The notes under the pieces are model-generated. The model worked only from the letters and a program-made list of their open reading frames with translations. It searched no databases and had not been told where the DNA came from. A DNA stretch of 64,000 nt from Planctomycetota bacterium (lineage in GTDB: Bacteria > Planctomycetota > B15-G4 > SIAN01), in the NCBI GenBank assembly GCA_028289345.1, contig JANQQL010000031.1:62001-126000 (forward strand), in the 5' to 3' direction. Below are positions 43,627 to 53,111 of the stretch, in pieces (within the stretch, counting starts at the first letter, position 1; each line of letters opens with the position of its first letter). A program made the translations under genes and the position numbers.

Positions 43627-44784
43627 TCAGGACCCCAGCGCCTGGAGAGCCGCCACGGCACGGTCCACCTCGGACTCTTCCGAGAGCGCGCCGTAAGAGA
43701 GTCGCAGTGTACCCTCCCCCGCCGTCCCCAGAGCGCGATGAACTTCCGGAGCACAGTGCAACCCGGATCGCTGCTGAATCCCGAACGAGGTTTCGAGAAT
43801 GACCGCGGCCTCGCTGGTCTGGTAGCCGTCCACGCGAATGGGAAACACGGGCTCGCGTTCGGTGGGCACTTTGGGTCCGAACACTTGCACCCCTTTCAGC
43901 CCCGCCACCGCATCCAGGAACCGACTCACGATCTGGGTTCTTCGCTCGGCGACCTGCTCCAATCCCTGCTCGAGTCGAAGGCTCGCTGCTTCGGACAAGC
44001 CAGCAATGCCGGGCAAATTCGGTGTGCCGGCTTCGAGATGTTCCGGCCACGGATCCGGCTGCAGTGACGTTTCACTGTCTGTCCCGGTCCCTCCTTCGCG
44101 CCAAGGAGGGAGCTCCTGATCGGCCCGCGTCCACAAGACGCCGGTCCCCAAGGGTCCACCGGGCCCCTTATGGCCGGCCACCGCGACAAAATCCGCGACT
44201 TCGGTCACCTCGGCAAGCGATCGGTATCCCGCGGTCTGCGCCGCGTCCACGAGAAGACGCGTCGGCGAGTTGCGTTCGCGCAGCCAGGTACCGATTTCTT
44301 CCACCGGCTGCAGTGCTCCGGTGACGTTGGATGCATGGGAAATCACCAGCAGTCGCGCCGGACTCTTTTCGAGAGCTTGCCGCAAGGCCTCGAACGAAAC
44401 CACGCCTTCCGCGGAAGCCGCCACCACATCGACCTGAGCATTCGCCCGACGCACCAAACCGTTCAGGGGACGCAACACCGAGTTGTGCTCAACCTGCGTG
44501 GTCACCACGCGGTCCCCCGCTCCCACCACCCCTTTGATCGCCGCGTTGAGCGCGTCGGTTGCGTTCAGGGTGAAAGTGATTCGGTCGGCGTCGCTCACTC
44601 CCAGCAAACGCGCCATTCGCTCGCGAGCCGTGTCCACCAGGCCTTCCATTTCGCGAGCGCTTCGGTGGGCCCCGCGATGGGGGGTCGCCCCGACTTCCAT
44701 CACCCGACGAACCTCTTCGATAACTCGCGGGTCTTTCGGAAACGAGGTGGAGGCGTGATCCAAGTACAAACTCGAAGCAGTCAT
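43627..44784 (-). CDS. Cysteine desulfurase-family class V aminotransferase
   Basis: A 385-residue PLP enzyme of the SufS/IscS/NifS group: LYLDHASTSFPKDPRV at the start, HRGAHRSAREMEG, VTTQVEHNSVLRPL, LLVISHASNVTGALQPVEEI, LLVDAAQTAGY (PLP-Asp) and ADFVAVAGHKGPGGPLGTG (Schiff-base Lys). IQQRSGLHCAPEVHR contains the catalytic Cys. That makes it a likely cysteine desulfurase, though related selenocysteine lyases and uncharacterised members share these. No SufBCD or IscU gene is nearby. The start overlaps the upstream TPR gene's stop by 4 bases. Confidence 0.88.
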   Translation of the reverse strand: MTASSLYLDHASTSFPKDPRVIEEVRRVMEVGATPHRGAHRSAREMEGLVDTARERMARLLGVSDADRITFTLNATDALNAAIKGVVGAGDRVVTTQVEHNSVLRPLNGLVRRANAQVDVVAASAEGVVSFEALRQALEKSPARLLVISHASNVTGALQPVEEIGTWLRERNSPTRLLVDAAQTAGYRSLAEVTEVADFVAVAGHKGPGGPLGTGVLWTRADQELPPWREGGTGTDSETSLQPDPWPEHLEAGTPNLPGIAGLSEAASLRLEQGLEQVAERRTQIVSRFLDAVAGLKGVQVFGPKVPTEREPVFPIRVDGYQTSEAAVILETSFGIQQRSGLHCAPEVHRALGTAGEGTLRLSYGALSEESEVDRAVAALQALGS

Positions 44785-47525
44785 GGCAGAAGCGCTTCCA
44801 TTTGTTCGAGGTAGGCGCCTTCGGGGTGTTCCTGTCGGTACACGTCGAGTAGCTCTCGCGCCTGTTGCTCGCGTTCCTGTCCCATCAGACTTCGCAGCAA
44901 CAGCAAGAAGCCATGCTCGACGTCCATGCCCATTTCCTGTCCGACTTGGAGCGCGAGCCGAAGGGGTTCCTCGGCCGCGGCCGCACGATCCAGTTCCAGC
45001 TCCAAGCGCCCCCAGTGCAAATAGGCGAGAGGGTTCGCAGAAAGGTGCTGCACCGATTCCCGGAATTGATCGCGGGCTTCGGCGACCTTGCCTTGGCGAT
45101 ACAGCTCGACCGCTTGTTCGAAACTGTCACGAGCAAGGCCGGGATCCTGCATCCGGTCCGACTCGGAATGACGAGTTCCTTGGGTGGCCGAGGAATTCGA
45201 CTCGAGAACCGCTTCCATCCCTTCCAAGGAAAGTCCCTCGGGAGCCAAAGCGATCACCTCTTGGAACATCGGCAGTGCACGCTCTCGCTCCCCACGCAAC
45301 AGCCAGGCGTAACCGCGGTCGCGCAACAGCGTGCCCAATTGCAAGCGGGCTTCCTCGGAATGAGAAAGGGAGAACGATTGTCGCAAGCGCGACTCGCATT
45401 CGTCCCACTTGCCCTGGCCCTTGGAGAGTTCCGCCAGTTGCAGCCACACCCAAGCGCGATCCGGGAACACTTCCAAGCTTCGCTGCAAGATCGCTTCTGC
45501 CTCGGTCCAGCGTCGTTCGCCCATCAATCCCCGCAACGCAATTCCCAACCCGTCGCGGAACTCTTCGAGGCTGCCGGCGGAAGCATGCATGGCGTAAGCG
45601 TCCAGCATCCGCCGAGCTCCCTCCGCAGCACGCCGCGGACTCACGGCGAGCAAGCGGCCTTCCAGGAACCTTGCGGCGGGGTCCTCGGCATCCAACTGCA
45701 GCGCTTGTTCGATTTGACGAAGCCCCTCTTCCAACTCTCCCAGTCCCAGATACAGCCGCGCCAAGATCAAGAACGGGCGCACTTGCCGAGGATCGCGTGT
45801 CTGGGCCTGTTCCGCAGCTTTCACCGCATCGATGAGGCGCAGTTGCCGCATGCGTAACTCCGCAAGTCCCAGCAGCGCTTCGGTTCCTCGAGAGCTCTCT
45901 TCACGAGAAGCTTGCTTCAGAGTCTCTTCGATCCGGGGAACCAAGCGCTGCTCCATCGCCGCATCGTCCACCGCGTCCAAAGCCGGCAAGGCGGCCATCG
46001 CCATGGCCACCGCCGAATCGGGATCCGCATCCAGTGACAAGGAACTCGACTCGAACAGCTCCAACGCCTCTTCTTTGCGTCCCAACTTGACCAGCAAGCT
46101 CAGCTGCCGCGCACGCAGTTCCCCTTCGTCTTGCAAACCACGCTGGGTGACCCACTCGCGCATCCAGTCGAGGGCTTGATCATCCCCCGCGGAGAACTCC
46201 AAATCGCGACTGAGTTGGAGTCCGAGGCGACGTTCGAGATCCCAGGGGAGAAATCGCCGCTCGTTCAAGATCAGGTGACGCAACGGATCGTCGAACCGCT
46301 GACCTTGTTCTTCCGCTCCCAGTTCGGACCAGCGCACCGCAGCGAACGGACAGCCGGGGTCTGCCGCGAAAGCGCGATCGGCTTGTCGAGTTTCGCCAGC
46401 GCTCTGCAAGGAATAGGACTCGACCAGCATGACCAAACCGATCACCACCAAAGCAGCGATGGCGGTGCTCGAAACCGGCTTGCCGCGACGCGGCTGGACG
46501 AGGCTTCCCAGGAGCACGGCCAACCCGGCGGCAGCCGGCATCAGCAAAGCCGTCGGCAACGCCGAAGCGGGCCCGAGCACAGCCACGAGCACCACTCCAA
46601 ACGACGCCAAAACCACCGCAAGCGAACCGAAGCGCAAGGCAAAGCGTCGATGCAACGGCGAAAACACCGGGCAGATCAACAGCATCAACACCAAGAGCGC
46701 TCCCAGCACGTGGGAAAGCTCTGGGAGGACTCGACCTGGCAACAGGAACGGCAGCTCCCCCCCGATTCCCAGGCAAGCCAACAACGCGGCCAGGAATGGC
46801 GGTCCGGGTTGAGGCGCACTCTCGAGGAACGAGTCCAATCCTTCGTGAAGTCCGAAGCCGTAACCGACCGAGGGCAAGTGATCACCGAGGAACAGCGGCA
46901 AACAGCTGACCACCAGTCCGCCGGCGACGAACCATTGAGGGCTCTTGCCGCGGGGCTGACCGCGCGCCACCCAAACGAGAAACACCAGAAACAGGACGGG
47001 CAAGAAGGCCACTTGAGAAGCGCTGATCGCCAACAAGACCAGTCCGATTTGCAAAGCTCGTCGCGCCCATGGAAACACCGGCGTGGCCCGCGGCTCTAGC
47101 GCCATCACACCCAGCCATGCCATGGTGGCGAGCAAATACCCCGGGGCTGCCGGGTCGACGAACACTGCCCCTGTCAAAGGCGAGATGGTGAAGAGAAACG
47201 ATGCCACCCAAGCCGCTCTTGGGGAGAGCCCCAGCTGCGCGCCGACCAAACCCACCAGCACGCCGGTCATCACCGCGAGGGCCGCGAGCAACACGGTGCC
47301 AACCCACGAACTAGCCGAGGGAAGCACCTGGAGGATCGCGGAGACCACGGACCACAGCTGGTCCCCCGGCTCGCTCGTGGTCCCTCCACCGACCGCCAGG
47401 AATGCGGGCCAGTGAGCCAGCAACACACCCAACGCGGCGGCCAGGCCTGTGGTGCGAACGGCCAGCGCCAGATTCAACGCGGTTTTCGCGCGGACCTTAT
47501 TCTCGCTTCGGTCTTCCTCATTCAT
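44781..47525 (-). CDS. Polytopic membrane protein with long TPR domain
   Basis: A 914-residue protein from ATG 47525. The first 380 residues hold about ten hydrophobic segments (LNLALAVRTTGLAAALGVLL, VLLAALAVMTGVLVGLVGAQ, LAALLACLGIGGELPFLLPG). They resemble the GT-C-like or O-antigen ligase-like membrane parts fused to TPRs in many planctomycete proteins, but no catalytic Asp motif is clear. The remaining 500 residues are TPRs (LILARLYLGLGELEEGLRQI, EQALQLDAEDPAARFLEGRL, LAYLHWGRLELELDRAAAAE). The start codon is only 22 bases from the start of mtaB on the other strand. Function unknown; coupled to the cysteine desulfurase gene. Confidence 0.82.
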   Translation of the reverse strand: MNEEDRSENKVRAKTALNLALAVRTTGLAAALGVLLAHWPAFLAVGGGTTSEPGDQLWSVVSAILQVLPSASSWVGTVLLAALAVMTGVLVGLVGAQLGLSPRAAWVASFLFTISPLTGAVFVDPAAPGYLLATMAWLGVMALEPRATPVFPWARRALQIGLVLLAISASQVAFLPVLFLVFLVWVARGQPRGKSPQWFVAGGLVVSCLPLFLGDHLPSVGYGFGLHEGLDSFLESAPQPGPPFLAALLACLGIGGELPFLLPGRVLPELSHVLGALLVLMLLICPVFSPLHRRFALRFGSLAVVLASFGVVLVAVLGPASALPTALLMPAAAGLAVLLGSLVQPRRGKPVSSTAIAALVVIGLVMLVESYSLQSAGETRQADRAFAADPGCPFAAVRWSELGAEEQGQRFDDPLRHLILNERRFLPWDLERRLGLQLSRDLEFSAGDDQALDWMREWVTQRGLQDEGELRARQLSLLVKLGRKEEALELFESSSLSLDADPDSAVAMAMAALPALDAVDDAAMEQRLVPRIEETLKQASREESSRGTEALLGLAELRMRQLRLIDAVKAAEQAQTRDPRQVRPFLILARLYLGLGELEEGLRQIEQALQLDAEDPAARFLEGRLLAVSPRRAAEGARRMLDAYAMHASAGSLEEFRDGLGIALRGLMGERRWTEAEAILQRSLEVFPDRAWVWLQLAELSKGQGKWDECESRLRQSFSLSHSEEARLQLGTLLRDRGYAWLLRGERERALPMFQEVIALAPEGLSLEGMEAVLESNSSATQGTRHSESDRMQDPGLARDSFEQAVELYRQGKVAEARDQFRESVQHLSANPLAYLHWGRLELELDRAAAAEEPLRLALQVGQEMGMDVEHGFLLLLRSLMGQEREQQARELLDVYRQEHPEGAYLEQMEALLP

Positions 47526-47547
47526 CCGAGCTAAGATGCCGCGCTCC

Positions 47548-48822
47548 ATGAGCACCTTCCACTGCGCATTTCTCGGCTGCAAGGTCAACCAGTACGACGC
47601 GGAACGCGCGCGGCGCTACTTGATGGACCAAGGTTTCCAGGAAACTGACGCCAAGGCTGACGTTCTCCTTTTGGCGTCCTGCACGGTGACCGCCACCGCG
47701 GCGAGCAAAGGGCGCCAATCGATCCGCGCCATGCTACGCCGCCATCCCGATGCCGAGGTGGCGGTCATGGGCTGTCTGACCGAAGAAGACCGGCGCTTTT
47801 ACGCTTCTCTAGAAGCGCCGGTGACCATTCTTCCCAGTGCCCGGGAGGATCGGTTCCTGGAAGATCTAGCGCCGGCCGCGCGACGCGCTCGCCGCTTCCC
47901 CAATGCTCCGGCCCCAACGCACCGGGGCACGGTCCGCACCCGGTTCTTCCTCAAAGTCGAGGACGGCTGCGATTTGGCCTGCTCCTACTGCGTGATTCCC
48001 TCGGTACGCGGCAAGGCCCGGAGCCGCACGGCCGACGACATCGAGGCCGAAGTGCGGCATGAAGTCGACCGAGGAGTTCCGGAGATCGTCCTGACCGGTG
48101 TGCACCTCGGCCACTACGGGCGCCGAGGGTCGGAAAGCTTGCCTCAGCTGTTACGACGCCTGGACAAAGTCCCGGGCAATTGGCGAATGCGCCTCTCGTC
48201 TCTGGAAGCAAGTGAGCTCAGCCCCGAAATGATCGACGTGATCACCGGGTCCGGGCGAATCGTGCCGCACCTGCATCTGCCGCTGCAAAGTGGCTCCGAA
48301 GCGGTCCTACGGGCCATGCGCCGGCCGTACACCGCGGCCCTGTTTCGGCGCAAGGTGCGAGAGATTCGACAGCGCTGGGATCGGCCGGCCATCACGACCG
48401 ATGTGATTCTCGGCTTCCCCGGCGAACGCGATCAGGACTTCCAAGACACCCTCGACCTGTGCCAGGAAGCCGGTTTCTCGAAGATCCACCAGTTTCCCTA
48501 TTCCCCGCGTCAGGGCACTGTCGCCGCGGAACTCCCGGGGCGGCTGCATGGCTCGGTGATGAAGGAACGAAAACGACAGTTGCTGGCCGTGGAGACGGCC
48601 CTTCGCCGCGAGTCCTTGCAGCAACATCGAAACGACCACGTGAGAGTGGCCGTCGAGTCCATTCGCCCGGATGGCAGCCGGGTCGGGTACGACGAACGCT
48701 ATCACCGGGTCCGACTGGAGCACAGCAACGTCCCGGTCGGGTCGCTGCTCGAGGTGGAAGTGACCGGCGTCGAAGAAGACGAACTCATCGCTCGGGAACC
48801 TGCCCTGGCAGTCACGCCATGA
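47548..48822 (+). CDS. mtaB: tRNA t6A37 methylthiotransferase MtaB
   Basis: A 424-residue radical-SAM methylthiotransferase that converts t6A to ms2t6A at position 37 of ANN-decoding tRNAs. It contains the N-terminal UPF0004 domain with three [4Fe-4S] cysteines (FLGCKVNQYDAERARRYL, LLASCTVTA, VAVMGCLTEED). The radical-SAM motif C-x3-C-x2-C is in EDGCDLACSYCVIPSVRGKA. Later blocks are LHLPLQSGSEAVLRAMRR and TTDVILGFPGERDQDF, with a TRAM-like C-terminus. ATG 47548 (MSTFHCAFLGCKVNQYD) is the family start. It overlaps the next gene by ATGA. Confidence 0.95.
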   Translation: MSTFHCAFLGCKVNQYDAERARRYLMDQGFQETDAKADVLLLASCTVTATAASKGRQSIRAMLRRHPDAEVAVMGCLTEEDRRFYASLEAPVTILPSAREDRFLEDLAPAARRARRFPNAPAPTHRGTVRTRFFLKVEDGCDLACSYCVIPSVRGKARSRTADDIEAEVRHEVDRGVPEIVLTGVHLGHYGRRGSESLPQLLRRLDKVPGNWRMRLSSLEASELSPEMIDVITGSGRIVPHLHLPLQSGSEAVLRAMRRPYTAALFRRKVREIRQRWDRPAITTDVILGFPGERDQDFQDTLDLCQEAGFSKIHQFPYSPRQGTVAAELPGRLHGSVMKERKRQLLAVETALRRESLQQHRNDHVRVAVESIRPDGSRVGYDERYHRVRLEHSNVPVGSLLEVEVTGVEEDELIAREPALAVTP

Positions 48823-49625
48823 CCATGGATCGGGAGCGTCTCCAGTTCGAACTGGAAGTGCACCAGCGCGCGGGGCTGCGCCGAATGAAGGCCCTCCAGC
48901 CGCCGGCTCCCCTGGACGTCCTCCCCGATCGGACGCCGGAACCAACTCGACCGGCTCCGGAACCTTCGCGAGGTCCTCGCCCCTCCGGCGCCCCCGAGGT
49001 CGCGGGGAGCGCCGACCTGTTCCATGTCGCCCAGGCTTCCTCGGCAATGAGCCGCGAGGAGCGGCAGACCGCCCTCGAGCAGCTCGGCGGCGAAGTGCGA
49101 GCTTGCCAGGCCTGCAAACTGGCGGAAACGCGCATCAAGGCGGTGCCGGGAGAAGGCTGCCTGAATCCGCCAATCCTGTTCATCGGCGAGGGACCGGGGG
49201 CCGACGAGGATCGCTCGGGGCGCCCCTTCGTCGGTCGCGCGGGCCAGCTCTTGGACAAGATGATTGCCGCCATTGGCTTGGCACGGGGCGAGGTCTACAT
49301 CGCGAACATTGTGAAGTGTCGCCCCCCGGGAAACCGCAACCCCGAGCCCGACGAGGTCAAACGCTGCTCGCCGTTCCTGGACCGGCAAATTGAGCTGATT
49401 CAGCCCAAGTTGATCTGCACACTGGGTCTTCCCTCGACCCGGACTCTGGTCCCCACGGTCCGCTCGATTTCCGCCGCGCGCGGTCGCCCGGTCCAGTACC
49501 ACGGAGTTCCTTTGGTCCCGACCTTCCATCCGGCGTACTTGTTGCGAAACCCAGCCGCAAAGCGAGACGCCTGGAGTGACCTCAAGCTGGTCGCCAAGCT
49601 GGCCCTGGGGAAGGAGATTCCGTGA
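48819..49625 (+). CDS. Uracil-DNA glycosylase, family 4/5 type (iron-sulfur)
   Basis: A 268-residue uracil-DNA glycosylase. It starts base excision repair by removing uracil from DNA. The N-terminal 90 residues are Pro/Arg-rich and absent from most members. The core has four [4Fe-4S] cysteines: Cys96 and Cys99 (RACQACKLAETR), Cys167 (NIVKCRPPGNRNP) and Cys183. The catalytic segment is GEGPGADEDRSGRPFVGRAG, and the C-terminal HPAYLLRNP motif is present. The start overlaps the mtaB stop by 4 bases. Its long N-terminal tail resembles proteins fused to DNA-polymerase-related segments. Confidence 0.94.
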   Translation: MTMDRERLQFELEVHQRAGLRRMKALQPPAPLDVLPDRTPEPTRPAPEPSRGPRPSGAPEVAGSADLFHVAQASSAMSREERQTALEQLGGEVRACQACKLAETRIKAVPGEGCLNPPILFIGEGPGADEDRSGRPFVGRAGQLLDKMIAAIGLARGEVYIANIVKCRPPGNRNPEPDEVKRCSPFLDRQIELIQPKLICTLGLPSTRTLVPTVRSISAARGRPVQYHGVPLVPTFHPAYLLRNPAAKRDAWSDLKLVAKLALGKEIP

Positions 49626-49632
49626 GACACGA

Positions 49633-51156
49633 ATGCTGAGATCCGGTGCTTGGGGAATTGACTGCTCGGGCGGCACCGTCCAGGCCGTGCACGTGCGGCG
49701 CCGCGGCCGGCGCTACTACGTCGACGGGGCCGTCGAGATCCCCTACTCGTCCCCTGGCAAAGGAGTGCAGCCGCCGAGTGTTCACCTGGCGTCGGCGGCG
49801 CAATCCGCACTCAGGTCCTTCCTCTCGGAACACGGTGGCGCGCTTGCCGATCCCGTGTTCGTGGGAATGCCCGGTTACGGCAGCTTCCAAGGACAGATCC
49901 AAGCGCCCCCACTTTCCGGACAAAAAGCCCGGGACTTCGTCACCTACGAGTTGCATCGAATCCTGCCCGCCGACCCGGAAGAGTTCGTCATCCGCCTGTC
50001 CCGACCGAGCCGAGCCCGCGCGCGCGACGAATGGGTCAGCTACTTCGCCCATCGCCGGGCCGCCATCCACACCTTCGCGGCAGACCTGGAGCAAACCGGC
50101 CTGCCCTTCGACGGCCTGGTCCCAGAGGCCATCGCGCTGCAGCGATTCCTCGAGGTCGAGTGGAGCGGCGGCGGATCGCGTCTGGCTTGGAACATCGGGC
50201 GAACTCGCACCGACTTGGTCTCCTTGACCGAGGCCGGAATGCGCTTTCGCACTCTCCCCCTCGGGGTCGGCGGCTTGAGCGGCTACACCGCCGGGCATCG
50301 CACGCCCCCCACCGAGGAAGTCCAGGCCCTGGCGTCCGCTCAAATTCGGGAACTCAAGAAAGCCTGCAAGCAGTTCTTTGGCTTCGAGGAAGGTGCATTC
50401 GACCGGGTCATGTTGCTCGGGGAAGGGGCGACCCTTCCTCGGCTCCACCACGTGTTGCAGCAGCAAGTGCCTTTCGATCTTTCCTTGCCGTCGGGACTTC
50501 GCTGGTTCGAGTTGTCACCGCGACTGTCGGGTGCGGCGGCCTTGGACGTGGCACGCATGGGCACTGCGCTGGGGTTGGCCGTGGCCGCCCTCCGTTCCGG
50601 CGGCGAAGACTTCTCTTTGATGACTCCTCCGGCGGCGCGCCGCTCGGCCCGCCGGCGTCCCGCCATGACCGCCGCTTGTCTCGCCATGGCCGCGGCCCTA
50701 TTCGTCGTGCGCTTGCAAACCGCTGCCCAGCTCGAGACGTCCCAAGAAATGGCGTCGCAACTCAATCTTTCCGAGCAGTTCGTTCGCCAGGATCAAATGG
50801 ATCAGGTCATGGCGGATGGCGAAGGCTGGCAGAGAATCCGCGAAGGCTGGATCCGCACCGCAACAAGCATTCGCGACGACTCCGCATTCCCCCGCGCGTT
50901 CCTCGGCGACTTGTCCCTACCGACGGCGTTTTCGCGCATGCGCCTGCGATCGCTGGAAGTTGGTGGGGAAAATGGTCCCGATGAGTTTCGTGCGGTCTTC
51001 GAGATCCCCGACGGGCTCGGAGGTGCCGCCAAGGTCGTGCGCGACTGGCTGGCAGAAAACGGCCGGGTTCGAGTCAGCAAGGTCACGGAACTCAGCAATG
51101 AACGTCGATTGCTGGTTCTGGAAGTGAAGGGCAGCGTGGCGGGAGCCTCCTCATGA
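49633..51156 (+). CDS. PilM-PilN fusion-like protein
   Basis: A 507-residue protein. Residues 1-330 are PilM-like, actin-fold: GAWGIDCSGGTVQAVHVRRR, SAAQSALRSFLSEHGG, VFVGMPGYGS, DLVSLTEAGMRFRTLPLG, RVMLLGEGATLPRLHHVL. A basic linker (ARRSARRRPAM) leads to one membrane span (about 345-362, TAACLAMAAALFVVRLQTAA). The remaining 140 residues form a PilN-like periplasmic helix-plus-fold. In T4P, PilM (cytoplasm) binds PilN's N-terminus; here the two appear joined, so the cytoplasmic ring would be covalently fixed to the membrane ring. It ends with an ATGA overlap to the PilO-like gene. Start ATG 49633. Confidence 0.78.
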   Translation: MLRSGAWGIDCSGGTVQAVHVRRRGRRYYVDGAVEIPYSSPGKGVQPPSVHLASAAQSALRSFLSEHGGALADPVFVGMPGYGSFQGQIQAPPLSGQKARDFVTYELHRILPADPEEFVIRLSRPSRARARDEWVSYFAHRRAAIHTFAADLEQTGLPFDGLVPEAIALQRFLEVEWSGGGSRLAWNIGRTRTDLVSLTEAGMRFRTLPLGVGGLSGYTAGHRTPPTEEVQALASAQIRELKKACKQFFGFEEGAFDRVMLLGEGATLPRLHHVLQQQVPFDLSLPSGLRWFELSPRLSGAAALDVARMGTALGLAVAALRSGGEDFSLMTPPAARRSARRRPAMTAACLAMAAALFVVRLQTAAQLETSQEMASQLNLSEQFVRQDQMDQVMADGEGWQRIREGWIRTATSIRDDSAFPRAFLGDLSLPTAFSRMRLRSLEVGGENGPDEFRAVFEIPDGLGGAAKVVRDWLAENGRVRVSKVTELSNERRLLVLEVKGSVAGASS

Positions 51157-51971
51157 GGTCCGCCGTGTTCGTCATCTCGCTGCTGGCCTTGGCGCTGGCA
51201 ACCACCGACTTCTTCTTGCAAACGTTGCCCCTGCTCCGCCAGCAGAGCGAACAATGGGACTCTTTGGACCAAACGTTGCAAAGCAACCGAGACCGGGTGG
51301 AAGCGCGAGGTGCTCCACCGAGCGACGAACAACTCGCGGCGATGACCGATGCCATGCTCCAAGTTCGCAACAACGCTCGGGAGGCCCACGACCAACTGTT
51401 CCACGCCGCCCGCGACGTCAGTGACTACTTGGTGCTGCCCGATTCGCGCCCGGCTCGAATGGACGTGCCGACGATCCGCGAACAGCTCAAGGACGTTCTC
51501 GTCACTCTGCCCGGAGAATTGGCCAGCTACGCGGGCCTGCGCGCCACCCGACTAGGAATTCGGTTTCCTTCGGCGACCGTGCCGATCGCGACTCAGCGAG
51601 ACGAGCTGATCGACCAGGTCGAGCGCTGTTTAGTGGTCCAGTGGACCCTGGACTGCCTGCGCTCGGTGGACGGTTTGCATCTGGAAAACATGCGTCTGAA
51701 TCGATCCGAAGGGTTCTTGCAAGCCGAGCTTCGAGTGGCCGGCGGCGTCGACGAGGTGCTGGCATTCTACGAACGCTACTTGGAAGCGACCCCCTCCACT
51801 CCGCCTCGATCGCTGCAGCGGCTGGCGCTGGCGCGGCGCGACCCCGAACAGTGGACCGGCTCACTGTCCAGCTTTCGTTCGGCACCGATGGAGCTCGCCA
51901 TGACCATGAGCATCGAATCCCCACGGTGGTCCGAAGAACCGCCGTCAAGGGGGAAGGTGGACGGACCATGA
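51153..51971 (+). CDS. PilO-like inner-membrane protein
   Basis: A 272-residue bitopic protein. An N-terminal span (AVFVISLLALALATTDFFLQ) is followed by a coiled coil (LLRQQSEQWDSLDQTLQSNR), then an alpha/beta periplasmic region, ending in a loose Ser/Arg tail. The topology and position right after a PilN module match PilO, which dimerises with PilN between inner and outer membrane. Sequence identity to PilO is not evident, so the call rests on layout. It is linked by ATGA overlaps to both neighbours, indicating strict co-translation. Confidence 0.6.
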   Translation: MRSAVFVISLLALALATTDFFLQTLPLLRQQSEQWDSLDQTLQSNRDRVEARGAPPSDEQLAAMTDAMLQVRNNAREAHDQLFHAARDVSDYLVLPDSRPARMDVPTIREQLKDVLVTLPGELASYAGLRATRLGIRFPSATVPIATQRDELIDQVERCLVVQWTLDCLRSVDGLHLENMRLNRSEGFLQAELRVAGGVDEVLAFYERYLEATPSTPPRSLQRLALARRDPEQWTGSLSSFRSAPMELAMTMSIESPRWSEEPPSRGKVDGP

Positions 51972-53074
51972 AGGTCGCACCTCACCCCCGCACCCCGGGA
52001 ATAATGCTGTTGACAGCATTTCTAGGCTCCGTTACGGTGCCGACCCTTAACTCCTGGATCCATCGAAAGAAAGGACGAGACCTCGGGCGTCAGCAAGTCG
52101 CCCTGGAGGCGAAGTTGGCCGAGGGTGACGGTGGGCACGGCATCCCGGCGCGTTGGCAGAACCGGACCGATCCGTCCGTCTGGACATGGTCGGTTCCTTC
52201 CGAAACGGCGCTGCGGGTGGACCGTGAGAGGCTGTTCTCCGCGGATCACTTGGACCTCTTCCTAGAGAAGAGCAAGCAAGAGGGACAGTGGAAGCGCGTG
52301 TTACTTGCGACTTCCGAGCCCACTGCCAAGGTGAGCCGCGATGGAATCGAGCTTCGATGGGCCCCGCCGGCCAATCTCTCGGAGCTCCGCTCCCAGATCG
52401 ACGACGACCCGTTACTGAGTCTGGGTTATCGGGTATATCGCTGGCGTGAAGGAGGCGAACCCGAACTCCTGGCGACGAATGAGGTCACTCAGAGTTTCTA
52501 TCGAGACCAGTCCCTCCCCCTCTGGCGCCAGCGATTCTTTTACTGTGTCGCGACGGTACTCGAGGGTCGGATCGGCGAGCTACCTACCCTGATCGAGAGT
52601 CAGCGTTCCCCGGTGATTTCCGTCGACACACTCGAGAACTTCTCTCTAGAGATCCTGGACGGCGGCGTCGACTCCGCCCAAGTCAAGCTCTCGATCTACC
52701 AGGAAGGTCAGTGGGACTCGTCGTTCCGGACGGTCCAGCCGGGTGATTCCCTTCGACCGTGGAGCACCACTCCGACCGGAGAGCCCGACGTCGAACCGCG
52801 CTCCGCCGCGCCCGAATCGAGCAGTTCCTGGTTGCCGGGAGACACCGGCCTGACCGTGGAATCCATCGACGTTCGGTCCGAAAGCCAGCAGCAAACTGTC
52901 GAGAGACCCGAGTTTCTCCCGGATGGTCGGCGTAAGATCGACTCTGCCGGGCGACCCTCGATCCGTTCAGAAGTTGTCCCGGTGTCCGTAAGTTACCTCG
53001 AACTGCATTGTCTTGATCACGAAGGCAAGCAGCGCACGTTTACTTCGTCAGCCATTCCGGCGGATCAGCCGTGA
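51968..53074 (+). CDS. Membrane-anchored protein with Fn3-like domain (PilP position)
   Basis: A 368-residue protein with one N-terminal span (GIMLLTAFLGSVTVPTLNSW) and the rest outside. About residues 125-220 look like a fibronectin type III fold: GIELRWAPPANLSELRSQID, LGYRVYRWREGGEPELLATN, then FYRDQSLPLWRQRFFYCVAT. The C-terminal third is Ser/Pro/Glu-rich (SAAPESSSSWLPGDTGLTVE). The gene occupies the place of PilP between PilO and the secretin, and could link inner-membrane parts to the outer-membrane channel. No PilP lipobox. Starts inside the previous stop (ATGA). Confidence 0.6.
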   Translation: MKVAPHPRTPGIMLLTAFLGSVTVPTLNSWIHRKKGRDLGRQQVALEAKLAEGDGGHGIPARWQNRTDPSVWTWSVPSETALRVDRERLFSADHLDLFLEKSKQEGQWKRVLLATSEPTAKVSRDGIELRWAPPANLSELRSQIDDDPLLSLGYRVYRWREGGEPELLATNEVTQSFYRDQSLPLWRQRFFYCVATVLEGRIGELPTLIESQRSPVISVDTLENFSLEILDGGVDSAQVKLSIYQEGQWDSSFRTVQPGDSLRPWSTTPTGEPDVEPRSAAPESSSSWLPGDTGLTVESIDVRSESQQQTVERPEFLPDGRRKIDSAGRPSIRSEVVPVSVSYLELHCLDHEGKQRTFTSSAIPADQP

Positions 53075-53111
53075 ACCGACCTTCGCGGTCAATCTGGAGC
53101 AGCGGTCGACC

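Noticed and set aside
41854..44067. 737-codon plus-strand frame opposite pepA
   Set aside because: Runs through pepA and the class V aminotransferase in antisense. Composition (His/Arg/Gln-rich) is that of a reverse-frame shadow; no motif.
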